Notes: generated by a model not told the origin, from the letters alone. A stretch of 64,000 nucleotides of DNA from Eulemur rufifrons (GCF_041146395.1 NC_091000.1:17309501-17373500); one strand, 5' to 3'. Shown: positions 26,776 through 38,574, counted from the first letter of the stretch. Numbers and translations are program-made.

Positions 26776-27364
26776 TCACTCGTTGCCATATGTGAGTGAT
26801 GCCACATGCTACAATCATGAATATCTCATGGGGTTTTAAAGAAAACATTTACATGAGACAGCAATCATGACTTAAAGCTGTGTTTCAAGTAAAACTGTGT
26901 ATTGATTTGAATGCATTTAGAATTAGACCCAGTGATGTACTTCCACTTCTCTTCCCAGTTTGCAAGAGCTGATTTTTGAACTTCCAAGAATGTTGCAAGT
27001 CAGTTTTTAAACAGTTAGTAGCCATGGTTTGAGTATTATACAGTGGAAATTGGCAAGCACCACAAATCAGTGCTCCTGTTCTCACTGGAGAGGGAGAATT
27101 TATCAATATTATATTTGTGGGACTAGGCAAAGAATTGTCAAGAAATTCAAGTTTTTTCCCTCTCTATTAATAAATCAATGCCCATTGAGATATATATCAA
27201 AAATAAATATGTCAGGGCATTCTCTTCACCAGATTGTAATATTTGCTTTGGTGTGTTTTTTTTTTTTTTTTTGCTATTTTACTTTAATTTGTATTTCATC
27301 AATTTTGTCTTATTCAAGATTCTAATTTTCCAGAGTATCAGGCAGTACAGTTGTATATTAGTAT
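26776..27364. other. Intronic sequence, no feature recognised
   Basis: Contains a T-run at about 27258-27272. Otherwise nothing recognised. Confidence 0.5.
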
Positions 27365-27491
27365 AGTTTAATGGTGTGGATTAGACCATGAACTTCAGAA
27401 TCAGACAGTCTTAGTTCGAATCCCACCTCAATTTACTAGCTGTTTGACCCTGGTAATACTGTCTCATAGATAAAATTGTAGTAATACATAA
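27365..27491 (+). repeat. MIR, 5' part, split by Tigger-type element
   Basis: TTAGACCATGAACTTCAGAA, GTTCGAATCCCACCTCAATT and TAGCTGTTTGACCCTGGTA are MIR. The 3' part reappears at 27832-27935. Confidence 0.72.
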
Positions 27492-27493
27492 TA

Positions 27494-27829
27494 CAGGCAG
27501 CCTTCCGTATCCATGGATTCTACTTCAATGGATTCAACCAACCAAGGATCAAAAAATTCAAGAAAAATAAACAATAAAAAATAACAATACAACAATTAAA
27601 AAAGTACAAATTTTAAAAACACAGTATGACAACTATTTATATAGCATTTACATTGTGTTAGGTATTGTAAGTAATCTAGAGATGATTTTAATTATATGGA
27701 ATGATGTGCATAGGTTATATGCAAATACTGCACCATTTCATATAATGAACCTGAGCATCCACAAATTTTGTTATTGGGTGAGAGGGAAGTTCCTGGAACC
27801 AGTCCTCTGTGTATACTGAGGAACAACTC
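27494..27829 (+). mobile_element. Tigger/MER2-like DNA transposon
   Basis: Starts CAGGCAGCCTTCCGTATCCA and ends TATACTGAGGAACAACTCT, flanked by TA at 27492-27493 and 27830-27831, as expected for Tc1/mariner-type elements. Internal GGTATTGTAAGTAATCTAGA and GTTATATGCAAATACT are typical. No transposase coding. Confidence 0.87.
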
Positions 27830-27831
27830 TA

Positions 27832-27935
27832 CAAACTTCATAGATTGTGATGCTTAATAAGATGATGTTTATAAATCATTTAACAGATAGTGTCTTAATG
27901 AGCGTTAACGTCTGTTATTATAATCATCACCTATA
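27832..27935 (+). repeat. MIR, 3' part after the Tigger-type element
   Basis: Degenerate MIR 3' end with an AATGAGCGTTAACGTCTGTT-type stretch. Pairs with the 5' part at 27365-27491. Confidence 0.5.
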
Positions 27936-28404
27936 TAATCTTTACAGGGCAAGCCTTTCATAGTCACAGCAAATTAAATTACCTTTTTATTATTCAGGCA
28001 TCCCTGTCTGACACTTAACATCGTAGAAAATCAGATGTCCTACTTGAAAATGCTAACCAGGAGCCTGTTTCCCAAAATCCCCAACCAGTTTTCTAAAAGC
28101 TAACTAAATACGGTGAAATATCTTTACAGTAACAAGTTATCCTCCTGGAAACATAGGATACTGAAGCAGTGAGTCTTTTAACTCATATTAGAGTGGAAAA
28201 AATTAATTAGAAAATAATAAATGAAGAAAATAATGAATGAAGGCTTAAAATACCCTAGAGAATTCTATTGAAAATTAGCTATTAGGTCACTTTTGCATTA
28301 ACTGTTCTAGATAAAAGCAGTAGGGTATTCCCTCAAGTGTTATGTCACATCCTGGCCATCATGTGTCATGAGCTGCACTCAGATTACTTTTGGTTGTGTT
28401 TCCA
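27936..28404. other. Intronic sequence, no feature recognised
   Basis: Short gap between the split MIR and an L1 fragment; nothing seen. Confidence 0.5.
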
Positions 28405-29155
28405 TACATGCAGTGAACAATCTGAAAATAAAATTAAGAAAACAATTCCATTTACATTATCATCCAAAAAAATAAGATACTTAGTAATAAATTCACCCAA
28501 GTTGTATGCCAAAAACTACAAAACATTCCGAAAGAAATTAAAGAAGTCTTAAATAAATGAAAAGATATCTCACGTTCATGGATTAAAAGACTTAATGTTG
28601 TAGGTACTACCCAAAGTTGATCTATAGGTTCAATGCAATCCCTATCAAGATTTCAGCGACTTTTCTTGCAGAAATGAGAGGGCCGATCCTCAAATTCATA
28701 TGGAATGCAAGGGGCCCTCAATAGCCAAAACAATATTTAAAAAGAAGAACAAAGTTGGAGGACTTCTCAATTTCAGAACTTACTACAAAGCTACAATAAT
28801 CTAAACAGTGTGAAACTGGCATAAGGATAGACTATCTATAGACCAATGGAACAGAATTAAGAGTCCAGAAATAAACCCATAAATATATGGCCAACTGAAT
28901 ATTGACAAGGGTGTCAAGACCCTTGGGGAAATAATAGACTCTTCAGCTGAAGGTGCTGGGACAACTGTCTTTCCATGTGCAAAAAATGAAGTTGGACCCC
29001 TTCTTCATACCATATACAAAATTAATTCAAAATGGATCAGTGGCCTAAGTATAACAGCTAAAATCTTACAACTCTTTGGGGAAAATATGGACAAATCTCA
29101 ATGACTTTGGATTTGGCAGTAGATCCTTAGATAAGATACCAAAAGCACAAGGAAG
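28405..29155 (+). mobile_element. L1 ORF2 C-terminal fragment, sense
   Basis: AGTGAACAATCTGAAAATAA, GGTTCAATGCAATCCCTATC, TCCTCAAATTCATATGGAAT and CAATGGAACAGAATTAAGAG follow the L1 ORF2 order. Better preserved than the L1 at 4635 but still broken by stops. It ends without its 3' UTR. Confidence 0.9.
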
Positions 29156-29479
29156 GAACCGGTTTAATGGAGCCTCTTGGTTCATAAACCATAAACCCAG
29201 ACCACGATATCTGGACTATTATAAAAAACAAATTAGTTAGACCTATGTAAGCAAATTGCTTAATTAGCCACTGATTTGGATAAGTAATATGAGACCAAAT
29301 TTTTATATGTTAGCAGTTAACAACCCTGTAGTAGCTAACCTCTAGACTCCGCATCCAGAAGTTTTGTCAGAGTTTACAAAACTAACCATCAGTGGTTTTG
29401 TGGATGGAAGATAGTGAAGTCTTTGAGGTAATGAAGAGGATTAGGGCTATCTCCAAAAGGATACTAAAGTGATTCTTGT
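29156..29479. other. Intronic sequence between L1 and LTR
   Basis: Nothing recognised. It may hold the diverged 5' part of the following LTR, whose start I could not fix. Confidence 0.4.
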
Positions 29480-30266
29480 CAGACAACATTAAGGATAACC
29501 ATTCTTTAGTTCATTGTGCTGGTTATTCTCTGTGATTTTGTAAAATATACTTTTGATCTTTGACCCTTTTTCCTGGCATATAACTCCTAAAATCCTTAGA
29601 ATCTTCAAAGTGATATCTTTTTGTATACTAATGAGTTGACTAATGGCTGGCAGCCTATAGGTATCTTCAGGGTGGGGGCTGGTCATAGGAAAGAAGGAGG
29701 CATGTTTAGAGGGTTGAGACTTTCAGCTCACCCCACAACCTCCGGGGAGGGGAGATGGCCAATGATTTTATCAATCATGCCTATGTAATGAGGCCTCCAT
29801 AAAAACCCAAAAAGCAGTGGGTTTGGAGAGCTTCTAGGATAGCTGAGCACATGCAGGTTCCTAGAGGATGGCATGCCTGGAAGCTCCACGCCCCTTCCCC
29901 CGAACCTTGCACTATGCACCTTTTCATCTGTATATCCTTTGTAATGCCCATTATAATAACCTTGTAAACATAAGTGTTTCCCTGAGTCATGTGATCTGCT
30001 CCAGCAAATGAATCGAACCTAAGGAGGGTGTCATGGGAACCCCAATTTATAGCCTGTAGGCCAGAAGCACAGGTAAAACAACATAGGGCTTGTGATTGGC
30101 ATTTGAAGTGAGGCTCAGTCTTGTGGGACTGAGCTCTCAACCTGTGGGATCTGGTGCTGTCTTCAGGTGTAGACAGTTTCAGAATTGAATTGAAAGCCAC
30201 CCAGCTGGTGTCCACTGTAGAATTGACCAATAGATATACCATATGATGGGAGAAATCCCCACATAG
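29480..30266 (+). mobile_element. Endogenous retrovirus LTR (probably ERVL group)
   Basis: GCCAATGATTTTATCAATCA, TATGTAATGAGGCCTCCATA, GGGTTTGGAGAGCTTC and AAATGAATCGAACCTAAGGA form an LTR of a common mammalian type. It ends near CCCCACA, followed by GGGGTCACAGAAGTC, which resembles a decayed leucine tRNA primer-binding site. The 153-codon frame on the minus strand lies inside it and is spurious. Subfamily and left edge are uncertain. Confidence 0.65.
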
Positions 30267-30842
30267 TTTGGGGTCACAGAAGTCTTTTATGTTGATTGTT
30301 GTGATGTGAGAGCAGAGGGAAACAGTTTGAGGTTTTTATTCAACTCATATTCTCCCACTCCCCAGATCTCTTCTTTCCTTTATTAGTGTTGTCTGTGAAT
30401 GTCTGTATAAGGAGGGTAAGGGGGGGTTGAGGTGACCTTATGGACTGTATAGCCCTGGATTCCATTCCATTGGGTTCGGCCAATGGGAAGTATCAACGAG
30501 AGATTAAAAAGTAGGAGGAGATGAAAGTGGTCAGGATATGTCTTCCTGCCCTGTTCCTGCCCTAAAACCTCAATTCTAGCATTGACTGTGTCCCTTTATG
30601 ACAACATCTCTTGTCCTTTGAGCCTTCACCCCATTTCCTCAACAGCTTCAGCTTTGTTTGGACTTTGATAATACTCTCTCCTTCCCCTTACTCCTTCCAG
30701 CTCCTAAGCAGTAATCACTTCCTGCAGTTGCTAGACTTTGGTTCCCTCGGTATACCTTAACCTTTCCAACTCTTCTGGAAATATTCTCTAAATTGATTTG
30801 TCTTCAAAATCCCTGCCAGGACCCTGACTAATTTTCTTTCTG
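30267..30842. other. Intronic sequence after LTR
   Basis: A few dozen bases may be retroviral internal sequence; the rest is not recognised. No viral gene remains. Confidence 0.45.
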
Positions 30843-31382
30843 TTTTTTTTTTTAGCAAGAAAAAATGTATATATTTATGGTATATATGATGTTTTGATAT
30901 AAGTACACATTATAGAATGAGTAAATGAAGCTGTTAACATATACATTATCTCCCATACTTATTTTGGATGAGCATACTTGAAAAATCTACTCTCTTAGCA
31001 ATTTTCAAATATACAATATATTATTATTAGCTATAGTCACCATGTACAATAGGTCTCTTGAACTTATTCCACCTGTCTAATTGAAATTTTGTGTCCTTTG
31101 ACCAACATCTCCCTAATTCCCCCTTTCCCCAGCCTCTAGTAACCACCATTTTACTCTCTCTGAGTTCAACTTTTTTACACTCCTCATATAAGTGAGATCA
31201 TGTGGTATTTGTCTTTCTGTACACGGCTTATTTCACTTAACATAAAGTCCTCCAGGGTCATCCATTTTGTCACAAAGGACAGGATTTCCTTTTTAAAGAC
31301 TGAGTAGTATTCCATTCTGTATATACACCACATTTTCTTTATCCATTTGTCTGTTGATGGACACTTAAGTTGATTCCATGTC
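30843..31382 (-). mobile_element. L1 3' end, antisense (part 1, left of pseudogene)
   Basis: The reverse complement is typical L1 3' UTR: sequence of the type that follows ORF2, with the GTGGTATTTGTCTTTCTGTA-type stretch at 31201-31220. The T-run at 30843-30853 is the element's poly(A) tail. It is interrupted at 31383 by the ATP6V1G1 retrocopy. Confidence 0.88.
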
Positions 31383-32394
31383 TTTTTTTTTGCATGACAA
31401 AGAGTCTTTACTTTTAAATGATTATCAATGTACCAAGTAATATATATAATAAGTTCTTGAATTCTGTCATCTAGTAATTTTGATTAAGAGAAACTAAAAG
31501 CAGCCCAAACAATTATACTAGTATTCGTGTTCTAACCATTAGCAGGAATGATGAACTGCTTTCAGGCTGGCTTCACACAGGTTACAAATAACTATTTATT
31601 ACTTTTTCATTGATAAAGCCCCTGACTTTCAAGACAGTATGAGGGAAAAAAGTTACTTAATCCCTTTCCTTTTTCAAAGAAAGATCTAAGAAAGAAAAAG
31701 CCAACATTGATATATATGGTGCTTGAGCTAAAAGGAAAACAGGTAACGTATGCCCATTAAATTTCTAAGAAAATATGAGGTAAAAAGATGAAATCTTTAC
31801 ATGAGTTCTAAATCTGTATAAAGAAGCTAGATTTTCTACTCTCCAAAAAAGTGAAGGGACCTACTATATAATATACAGAAATAATTTAATGCCTTTCATA
31901 GCTTGAGCTTTGTTGCTAAAGCTTCATACTTCACAAGGGCATCTAAAATGTCAATCCATGGAACAGACACTTCTTTCTTCTTCTCCTAACCACTTATGGG
32001 GTAGTTTTCATGGATTTCTGGTCAGATGTCACAGCCAAAGTCCAAGAGGTCATCCAAGACTTCATCTCTGTTCTGACAGAAGTAGATCTGGAGAATGGTC
32101 ATCTTCTTCTGGGCTTCCTTCTCCACTTCACTGCTGTGTCTGCTGTGGGATCCCAGGAACACAGCCATCTTGGCCTTGAACTCTTTCTCCCTCTGCAGGT
32201 GGTACTGTTTAATTTCAGCCTGAGATGCTTTGGTCTGCTTCAGCCACGGGTTCTTCAGCTCGCAGGCCTCTGACACCTTCTCAGTGGCCTGCTTTGGGGC
32301 CTGCAGCAGCTGCTAGATCCCCTGCAACTGACTGGCCATGGTGGCTGCGACTCTGAAGCCCAGGCTAGCAGCCTAAGTTGGCTCTGGGGCCCCT
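31383..32394 (-). pseudogene. ATP6V1G1: ATP6V1G1 retrocopy, whole inserted unit with UTRs
   Basis: The inserted unit has about 55 bp of 5' UTR (32340-32394), the broken coding part, and about 590 bp of 3' UTR. It ends in a short poly(A) tract, seen as nine T on the + strand at 31383-31391. L1 sequence resumes on both sides (up to 31382 and from about 32395), so it landed inside an older antisense L1. No target-site duplication is visible. Confidence 0.88.
31986..32339 (-). pseudogene. ATP6V1G1: ATP6V1G1 processed pseudogene, coding part
   Basis: Read on the minus strand from the ATG at 32339, this is a full-length intronless copy of V-type proton ATPase subunit G1, a peripheral-stalk protein of the V1 sector. 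Matching blocks include QYHLQREKEFKAK, KKMTILQ and QNRDEVLDDLL. The copy has 117 codons plus stop, against 118 residues remembered for the human protein, because of a one-codon loss near codons 37-39. Two stops break it: codon 9 (TAG where the parent has a Gln codon) and codon 106 (TGA where the parent has Arg, consistent with CpG decay). The parent gene has introns and this copy has none, so it is a retrocopy. Not expected to make protein. Confidence 0.92.
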
Positions 32395-32620
32395 TGCTGC
32401 AGTGAATGTGGGAGTACAGTTATCCCTTTGACATACTGATTTCATTTTCTTTGGCTGTATACCCAGTAGGGAGATTGCTGAATCATATAATAGTTCTGTC
32501 TCTTATTTTTTGAGGATCCTTCGTAATGTTTTCTGTAATTGCTATACTAATTTACATTCCCGTCAACAATGTATAAAGGTTCCCTTTTTTCCATATCCTA
32601 GCCAACCCTGATTTTCTGAT
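32395..32620 (-). mobile_element. L1 3' region, antisense (part 2, right of pseudogene)
   Basis: It continues the same L1 after the insertion: TGCTGCAGTGAATGTGGGAG, the TACCCAGTAG stretch, then the block ending near the GTCAACAATGTATAAAGG stretch. The two parts join in register apart from a short missing piece at the insertion point. Confidence 0.85.
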
Positions 32621-33600
32621 CTTCCAACTTAATTTCCTTTCCTATTGTTTAATGCAACTTCTGCCTGTCAAATCATGGTAGACATTATGTGATTAATATC
32701 ACAATAGAAGCCAGAATGTTTTACAGAGGAAACATAGAACAGAGATTAAATCTGGGGAGTCAAGTAAATTAGAGGTAGATTAAGAGAGTGCCTCTCCTAT
32801 TAGTGTTACTGCTTTTTGTTCTCAAAGTGTCTCCAAAAAAGTTGAAATGTTGTATACATTATTCAGTATTGTACTCAGAAAATCATTTTACCAGCAAATG
32901 AGCTTAATTTTTATAGTTTATTGTTATCTTCATTTCCTAGTCTCCAGTATACTCTTATACCAGTAATTCTTAACATTCATTTGTTAATGCTAAAGACCAT
33001 CTTCCCATGAAAGTGCATATGTACATAAATAAAGTTTGTTTTCATTTTCAACCTGCTTACCAATCCCTTGACACTGATCCAGGAACCCCAAGGTAAGAAT
33101 ACCTATCTTAACTGTTTTTAAAACTTTCCATGACATGCTTGGTCAGGGGAGAAGAATGTTCTGTGACAAATGCCAGTTTTGTTGATGAGGTAGAAAAGGC
33201 CTTAGAAAGTGCTTTGAAAGACAGAAAAGAAAAAACTGTGGGAAGAAGTCAGTGTCTGAGAGCATAGAGAGCTTCAGTCCTTTGGATGCATAGCACCTAG
33301 TCCAGCAGATCAGAAATACTTAGATTTGTATAGAGATGTCATAACACACAACTTGGAAAGCACCATCTTTAGGTGAATTAGCTGTAGCTAAGAGTGAATG
33401 ATCTTTCAAAACTTTTAGTTATATTGTTTACAATTTGGAGTAAATGTCTAGAAATCTACAGTCATTTAATATAATTTTTTTTACTTAAACACATAATTTT
33501 GTTTCTAGGGTCCTAATGAGTATTAAAATGGGATTAATCTTGAAAATCCTGTTACATCACTGAAAGCACTTTGCCCACCTGTTCTCTGAACCCAGTAGAG
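32621..33600. other. Intronic sequence, no feature recognised
   Basis: AT-rich single-copy-looking DNA. Confidence 0.5.
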
Positions 33601-33685
33601 CAGCGGTCCCCAGCCATTTTGGCAACAGGGACTGGTTTCATGGAAGACAATTTTTCGGGGTGGGGGAAGTGCATGGCATGTGTGC
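33601..33685 (+). mobile_element. hAT-like fragment (CAGCGGTCCCCAGCC end)
   Basis: CAGCGGTCCCCAGCCATTTT, GGACTGGTTTCATGGAAGAC and TTTTTCGGGGTGGGGG match the terminal part of a common hAT-type family. A relative in opposite orientation is at 41495-41567. Confidence 0.65.
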
Positions 33686-34572
33686 ATCAGTAGAGTAAAC
33701 CTATGGTTATCCAGTTACTAAGTGGTACCTTTAAGACACTGTGGGCAAAGACTGTGACCAGCAGTCTTTATATTTGTGACCAGCAGATTGTAAACAAGAA
33801 AGTATAATCCCATTCTGCTGTTTTTTTTTTTTTTAATGGACAGGTTTAGATGTATCTATCTAATCATAGAAAATATCTGGAAGAAAATAGTTTCTGCCAA
33901 GGGAAATTAATGGATTGAAGAAGGAAACAAGAATTTGCTTTTCACATATACATTTCTGTACTGTTTGGTGTTGCTGCTGTTTTACCATGAGTATGTATTA
34001 CTCAATAAAATAACAAATAGGTGAGGTCAGGAAGGATACCCTTTTTTGCTGTGCAGATTATTCTTGCCTCATTCCTTGTTCCCTAGTTTCTATTACTTTA
34101 GCTTTATTCTCCAGTTACTTGTTTTTAACAGCCTCTAGGGCCTACCCAAAGTTTTTCTTTTACCTTGTCCTGATTAATAGTCTCTAAGTCTATTTTTGCA
34201 TTACCTGCACAAAACCCAGACCCTCAGATGGAAGATGAAACCTTCTGCCTATTCACCCTCTACACATATCACCCACCTTTTTCTTATCTTAACTATTCTA
34301 GTTGTTAACATTTTGTCCTTTGCCTTTGAGGATTTATTGTTTACAAAGAACTGAAACATTCTTAGTTTATTTGTTTTTAGGTACCCTCAGAAGATAATGG
34401 CAAAATAAACACCATAAGAACATATGAAAATTCCACTGAAAGGAGTTTAGCTAACTAGGGAATGTTGGCTTCCAGCCTTAGCTGGGAAATTATCAAATTT
34501 GGATATTGGTTGACTTTTTTTTTAGTATAAGTGTGAGTCATGCATCAACAAGTAAGCCACAGATGGCAGTTT
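33686..34572. other. Intronic sequence, no feature recognised
   Basis: Contains a T-run at about 33822-33835. Confidence 0.5.
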
Positions 34573-34638
34573 TAGTCCCAAACTAAAATTGATATACATA
34601 CATATTAGTGTGGGGGGGGGGGGTAGTCCCAAACTAAA
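34573..34638 (+). repeat. 15-bp direct repeat flanking a G12 run
   Basis: TAGTCCCAAACTAAA occurs at 34573-34587 and again at 34624-34638. Twelve consecutive G (34612-34623) sit immediately before the second copy. Confidence 0.9.
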
Positions 34639-34754
34639 GTAGGCAGGTAGATGGATGGATAGATAGTTTAAAGAGATTACCTATATTACAGGAAGCAGCA
34701 AAAGTGCTTTCACCTAGAGAGCCATTTGCATGGAAAGACACCATGATTAGAGGT

Positions 34755-34965
34755 AGGCGTCTGGATCTGAGTGCCGCCTTCAAATCTACACTACTCCTCT
34801 TTCAGTATGTTTGACCTTGGTCAAATTACTTAGCCTCTTTTAGACTTAACTTTATCACGTGTAAAATCAGGATATTGAAAATACTTTACTAGTTTGTTAT
34901 ATGATTAAATCAAATAGTGCATGTAAAATACTTAGCAAGTGCCTATTATGTGGTTACTTTCAGGT
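34755..34965 (+). repeat. MIR
   Basis: GACCTTGGTCAAATTACTTA, GCCTCTTTTAGACTTAAC, CACGTGTAAAATCAGGATAT and AATACTTAGCAAGTGCC follow the full MIR order. Confidence 0.78.
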
Positions 34966-36129
34966 CTTAACAGTAAAATCACATTATAAAGTGTCATAAC
35001 ATTGCAAGAGGTTCTTTCCCTACCTCCCCAACAGAGTTTTTACTAGATAGAACCTTCTAGCATTTGAAGCTATGTCACCGGCATCAGCCTTTTTTACTTC
35101 ATATACCTACAAAATTTGTAGTTTAATTTTCAAAAAACTGGATGCCATGGTAGTAGCACGTTCAAATAGGTTACCAATATTTGAAGTTTTGAAACCATTT
35201 CTTACGTACAGGTTGATCCTTGTATACAAGCTGAAGCAAAGCTCTGACCTAACAATATTTAATGAGTACATATCCTGTATAGAATAAAATCTTTCCTGAA
35301 TTTCATTTCCCTTTTCAGAATTTTATACATACATAACTCATGCAAATGCATGCAAGCACACCTCCTATATAACCTAACCAAAAAAAAAAAAAATATTATG
35401 TAAGTTTAGACTTCTTTTAATTAAAGTCAGATGTTTAGCCCAAATCTACAAATGTATTTTTAATTTAGGTAAAAGAGGACACTATACCACAATTAATATT
35501 CACTGTACCTCAATGTCATGAAATTTGCCCTATGACAAGTTTTTCTTGAATGATTCTAGAAGTCATTCCATAGTCTATTTTTCAGTATCAGACATCACTG
35601 AATATTTTTTAAAATGTGCGTAGGTATAAGTGAATGTGAGGCATAAATTAGCACAGTCTTTCAAGAAGGCAGGTAATATATAATAAAAAAACTTCACATA
35701 CTCATCTTTTGTCTTAATAATTCTTTTAGGAATTTGTTCTAGAATATAAGACAAGCAATCCATGATTGAATCTCTAAAATAAGAATAACAGTATCTAGTT
35801 GCTTTGAGAATTGATGCATTACACTATATCTACATAACAGAATGAGAAACTATTAAAATAGTGAAATGTATATCTATATGTATTAACATTAAAAGAAGTC
35901 CATGCATTATATTAACTGGGAAATAAAGTCAGATTGCAAAACAGGCATGAATAACAACATAACATTTATGTATGGTACAATGATCTGGACATTGTACAAA
36001 ATCTTAACAGAGCCATCATTTTGATGATTTTTACTTTCTCATTAATATTGATCAGCATTGTTTATAATAAATATGAATCACTTTTATATTCAGAAAAAGC
36101 AATCAAGTTATTTTTATTTTAAAAAGAAA
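34966..36129. other. Intronic sequence, no feature recognised
   Basis: Contains an A-run at about 35381-35393. Confidence 0.5.
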
Positions 36130-36210
36130 CTGAATGTGCATAGCCTTGCTATTTACTAACAGTGTGACTTTTAATTTGTTTTAAACTTCCTTATGTGTAA
36201 AAGGGTGTGA
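36130..36210 (+). repeat. MIR fragment
   Basis: CTATTTACTAACAGTGTGAC and TTCCTTATGTGTAAAAGGG match the MIR core; short and diverged. Confidence 0.5.
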
Positions 36211-38574
36211 ATGTTAGTTATAGTCCCCTCCCATCTTCTTCGTCATTAATGAGTTCTGAGCCACTCTTGGTTCCATAACAGCTGGACTGAATGGTTTTTC
36301 GAAGGGTAGGTGGGGGTCAGATGTCTCATCAGCAACTAACTCGGCAAAAGCAATGTTGTCAGAGAAGTAGAAGAAGTGGAGGGAAACCAAGATGTTGACA
36401 GAGCCTCCGAGAGAAGTTAGCATGGTGATACAACGGAGTATTGGCAAAGTCTGGAGTTATGTGGTTATTTTAGGACTGTCTTTAGTTTTACTGTCATCAT
36501 TCAGAACTCATGTTTTAAAAATTGTCTTAGTGAGTTTCAGGAAGAGGGAATGTCTCTTTCCATTCATTTGGACTCAACAGTTTTATTTTTTGGTATATAT
36601 AGAGTAGAATTCTCTTGTTTAAAAATTAAAAAAAAAAAAAGGAAAACTTCTACAAAGCTGAATACCCTTAAGTGTCTGTTGGAGAAGGTAGTGAGTGACT
36701 GTGTGTCATACTCCTTCCACCCATGCCAGAACCTTTACCTTGAGACATTGAATGCTTCTCCCTTTGCTATTCTTAGAAATAATCACATTTTTGTGTATCG
36801 AACTCTGAGGAGTTTAAAAATGAGTGAGACATGGTATCCTGGAGTACAACATAGGACTAGTCAGCAGTTACAAGTTTGTTTGTTTTTTTTTTAATTTTAC
36901 TTCCCCATTTAGTTAATACTAGGCATTAAACTCATTTTAGAATTATTCACTGAGAAGAAAAGAACATAATATTCACAGCTGTAGCTGCATAGGTCATCAG
37001 CGGTTCCCTCCAACTTAGAATCACATCTGAGCTGATACTGTTAGACTACCTCTGCCCAAGATAGTAAAATTGAAGTCTTGTGTGTCAGGAGGCCCGGGAT
37101 GTGTACAAGTACTTGAAGAAGTTTGTTTAAAGTATTTCCTTTTCAAAAAGCAGGAATTAGAGAAGCAGGAGTAAAGGGCCAGAGTAGTGTATTGGGGGTT
37201 TAGTTTAAGATTTCCTTTACAGTTTCTTCCCCCGAGGAATTTGCTCTCTTTAGCAATCTGGTTGTCAAGTACAATAGTGAATCTTACAGAAAATATGCAA
37301 CTGGAGAAATTAAGAAATCCATTTACGTTTATACTAGCTTGGGGGCAAGTGTAATAAAAGTAGGCAACTTGTGCAAGAAAACAGAGAATTCTACTTTATT
37401 GAGCTGAAGTGAATTCCATCTCTTTATATAGTTTGAACTATTGAGAGGTTTTTGTTGTGACTATTGTTTTGAAAAGTTATACAGATTTTGCCTTTAAGAA
37501 CAAAATTTTTAAATATCTCTAAGAGGTCTCATCTTGAATGGTAATTTTTCTTTACTTGTCTGTCATCTCCATTGCCTATAACCTCCTTCAAGGCAACAGT
37601 GGTGTTATTTATCTTTGATAACCAATACCAGAGTCATGAATGTTTATTTGGTTGTTTAATTAACAAATTAATCTATCTTGCTTAACAATAGTTTTATACA
37701 CACACACACATAGACATACACTGGGCCTACCTTCTCTTTTCTGCTGCTTCTAACTTCAGAAGCTTGGAAATGGGACTTTTTTTTTTTTTCCTATAGCAGT
37801 TCACAGAGTTTTAGCCTTAAAGGTTGAAATCCACCTGAGTGAGAATTGGAAGGGACAATATTATTGGAGCTATTTTTGTATTTTAATGTCCATGTCCAAG
37901 AGAATAGGAAGTGGTCAGCTGTGGCCAGGGCTACCTACACCCACACATATCTAAATCTATGACAAAAATGAATTAGCCACCATTCCCCATATTGGTACTT
38001 AGTGTGCCAAATCAATGCAAAATGTGGGACAATTGATTTGCATAATTTCTGTTTATATTTTAATCCCTATGAATAATATATGTACCTATAATTTCTGTGT
38101 ATGTAAACATAAATATAGAAAGACAAACACTTTTGGTATTTCTATCCTTGAGTTTAAGGAAAACATTTTTACCTATTTCAGCCAATTAAAATATAATTTT
38201 ACTTCTGTATATGTATATGTATGTATATGTGTGTATGTATAAAATATTTCTAAAGGTAATACCTACCTAACAAGAAAACCTTGGCCCTGTTTCTTAAAAT
38301 GCATGTAAAGCTCTAATAAATAGACATTTGTTCATATCTCTGAATTATTTAATTGGAGTTGAAAACCTTGAATCTATACTATAGAGTCTATTACAAGAAT
38401 TTGAGACCTGGTATTGTATAAACAATACAATTCCATTACATATTTCTCTTAACAAGTAACATTTTAAAGTCTACATAATTTACAGGGTTTCTTTGCTTTC
38501 TGTGACAATTAATGCTTCTAATAGAAATCTAAACTAGAGTTAAAATAGAGTTTAGCATATAACTGAGTGACAAA
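36211..38574. other. Intronic sequence, mostly unrecognised
   Basis: A less AT-rich patch at 36214-36447 is open on the minus strand for 77 codons but is not a known family. Short TATG/TGTA microsatellite at about 38207-38240 and short (CA)n near 37696. A possible L2 trace lies near 37570-37650. Confidence 0.45.

Noticed and set aside
29781..30242. 153-codon open frame on the minus strand
   Set aside because: It runs antisense through a recognisable ERV LTR; no protein similarity, so spurious.
31910..32273. Open frames on the + strand of 87-89 codons
   Set aside because: They are antisense to the ATP6V1G1 pseudogene.
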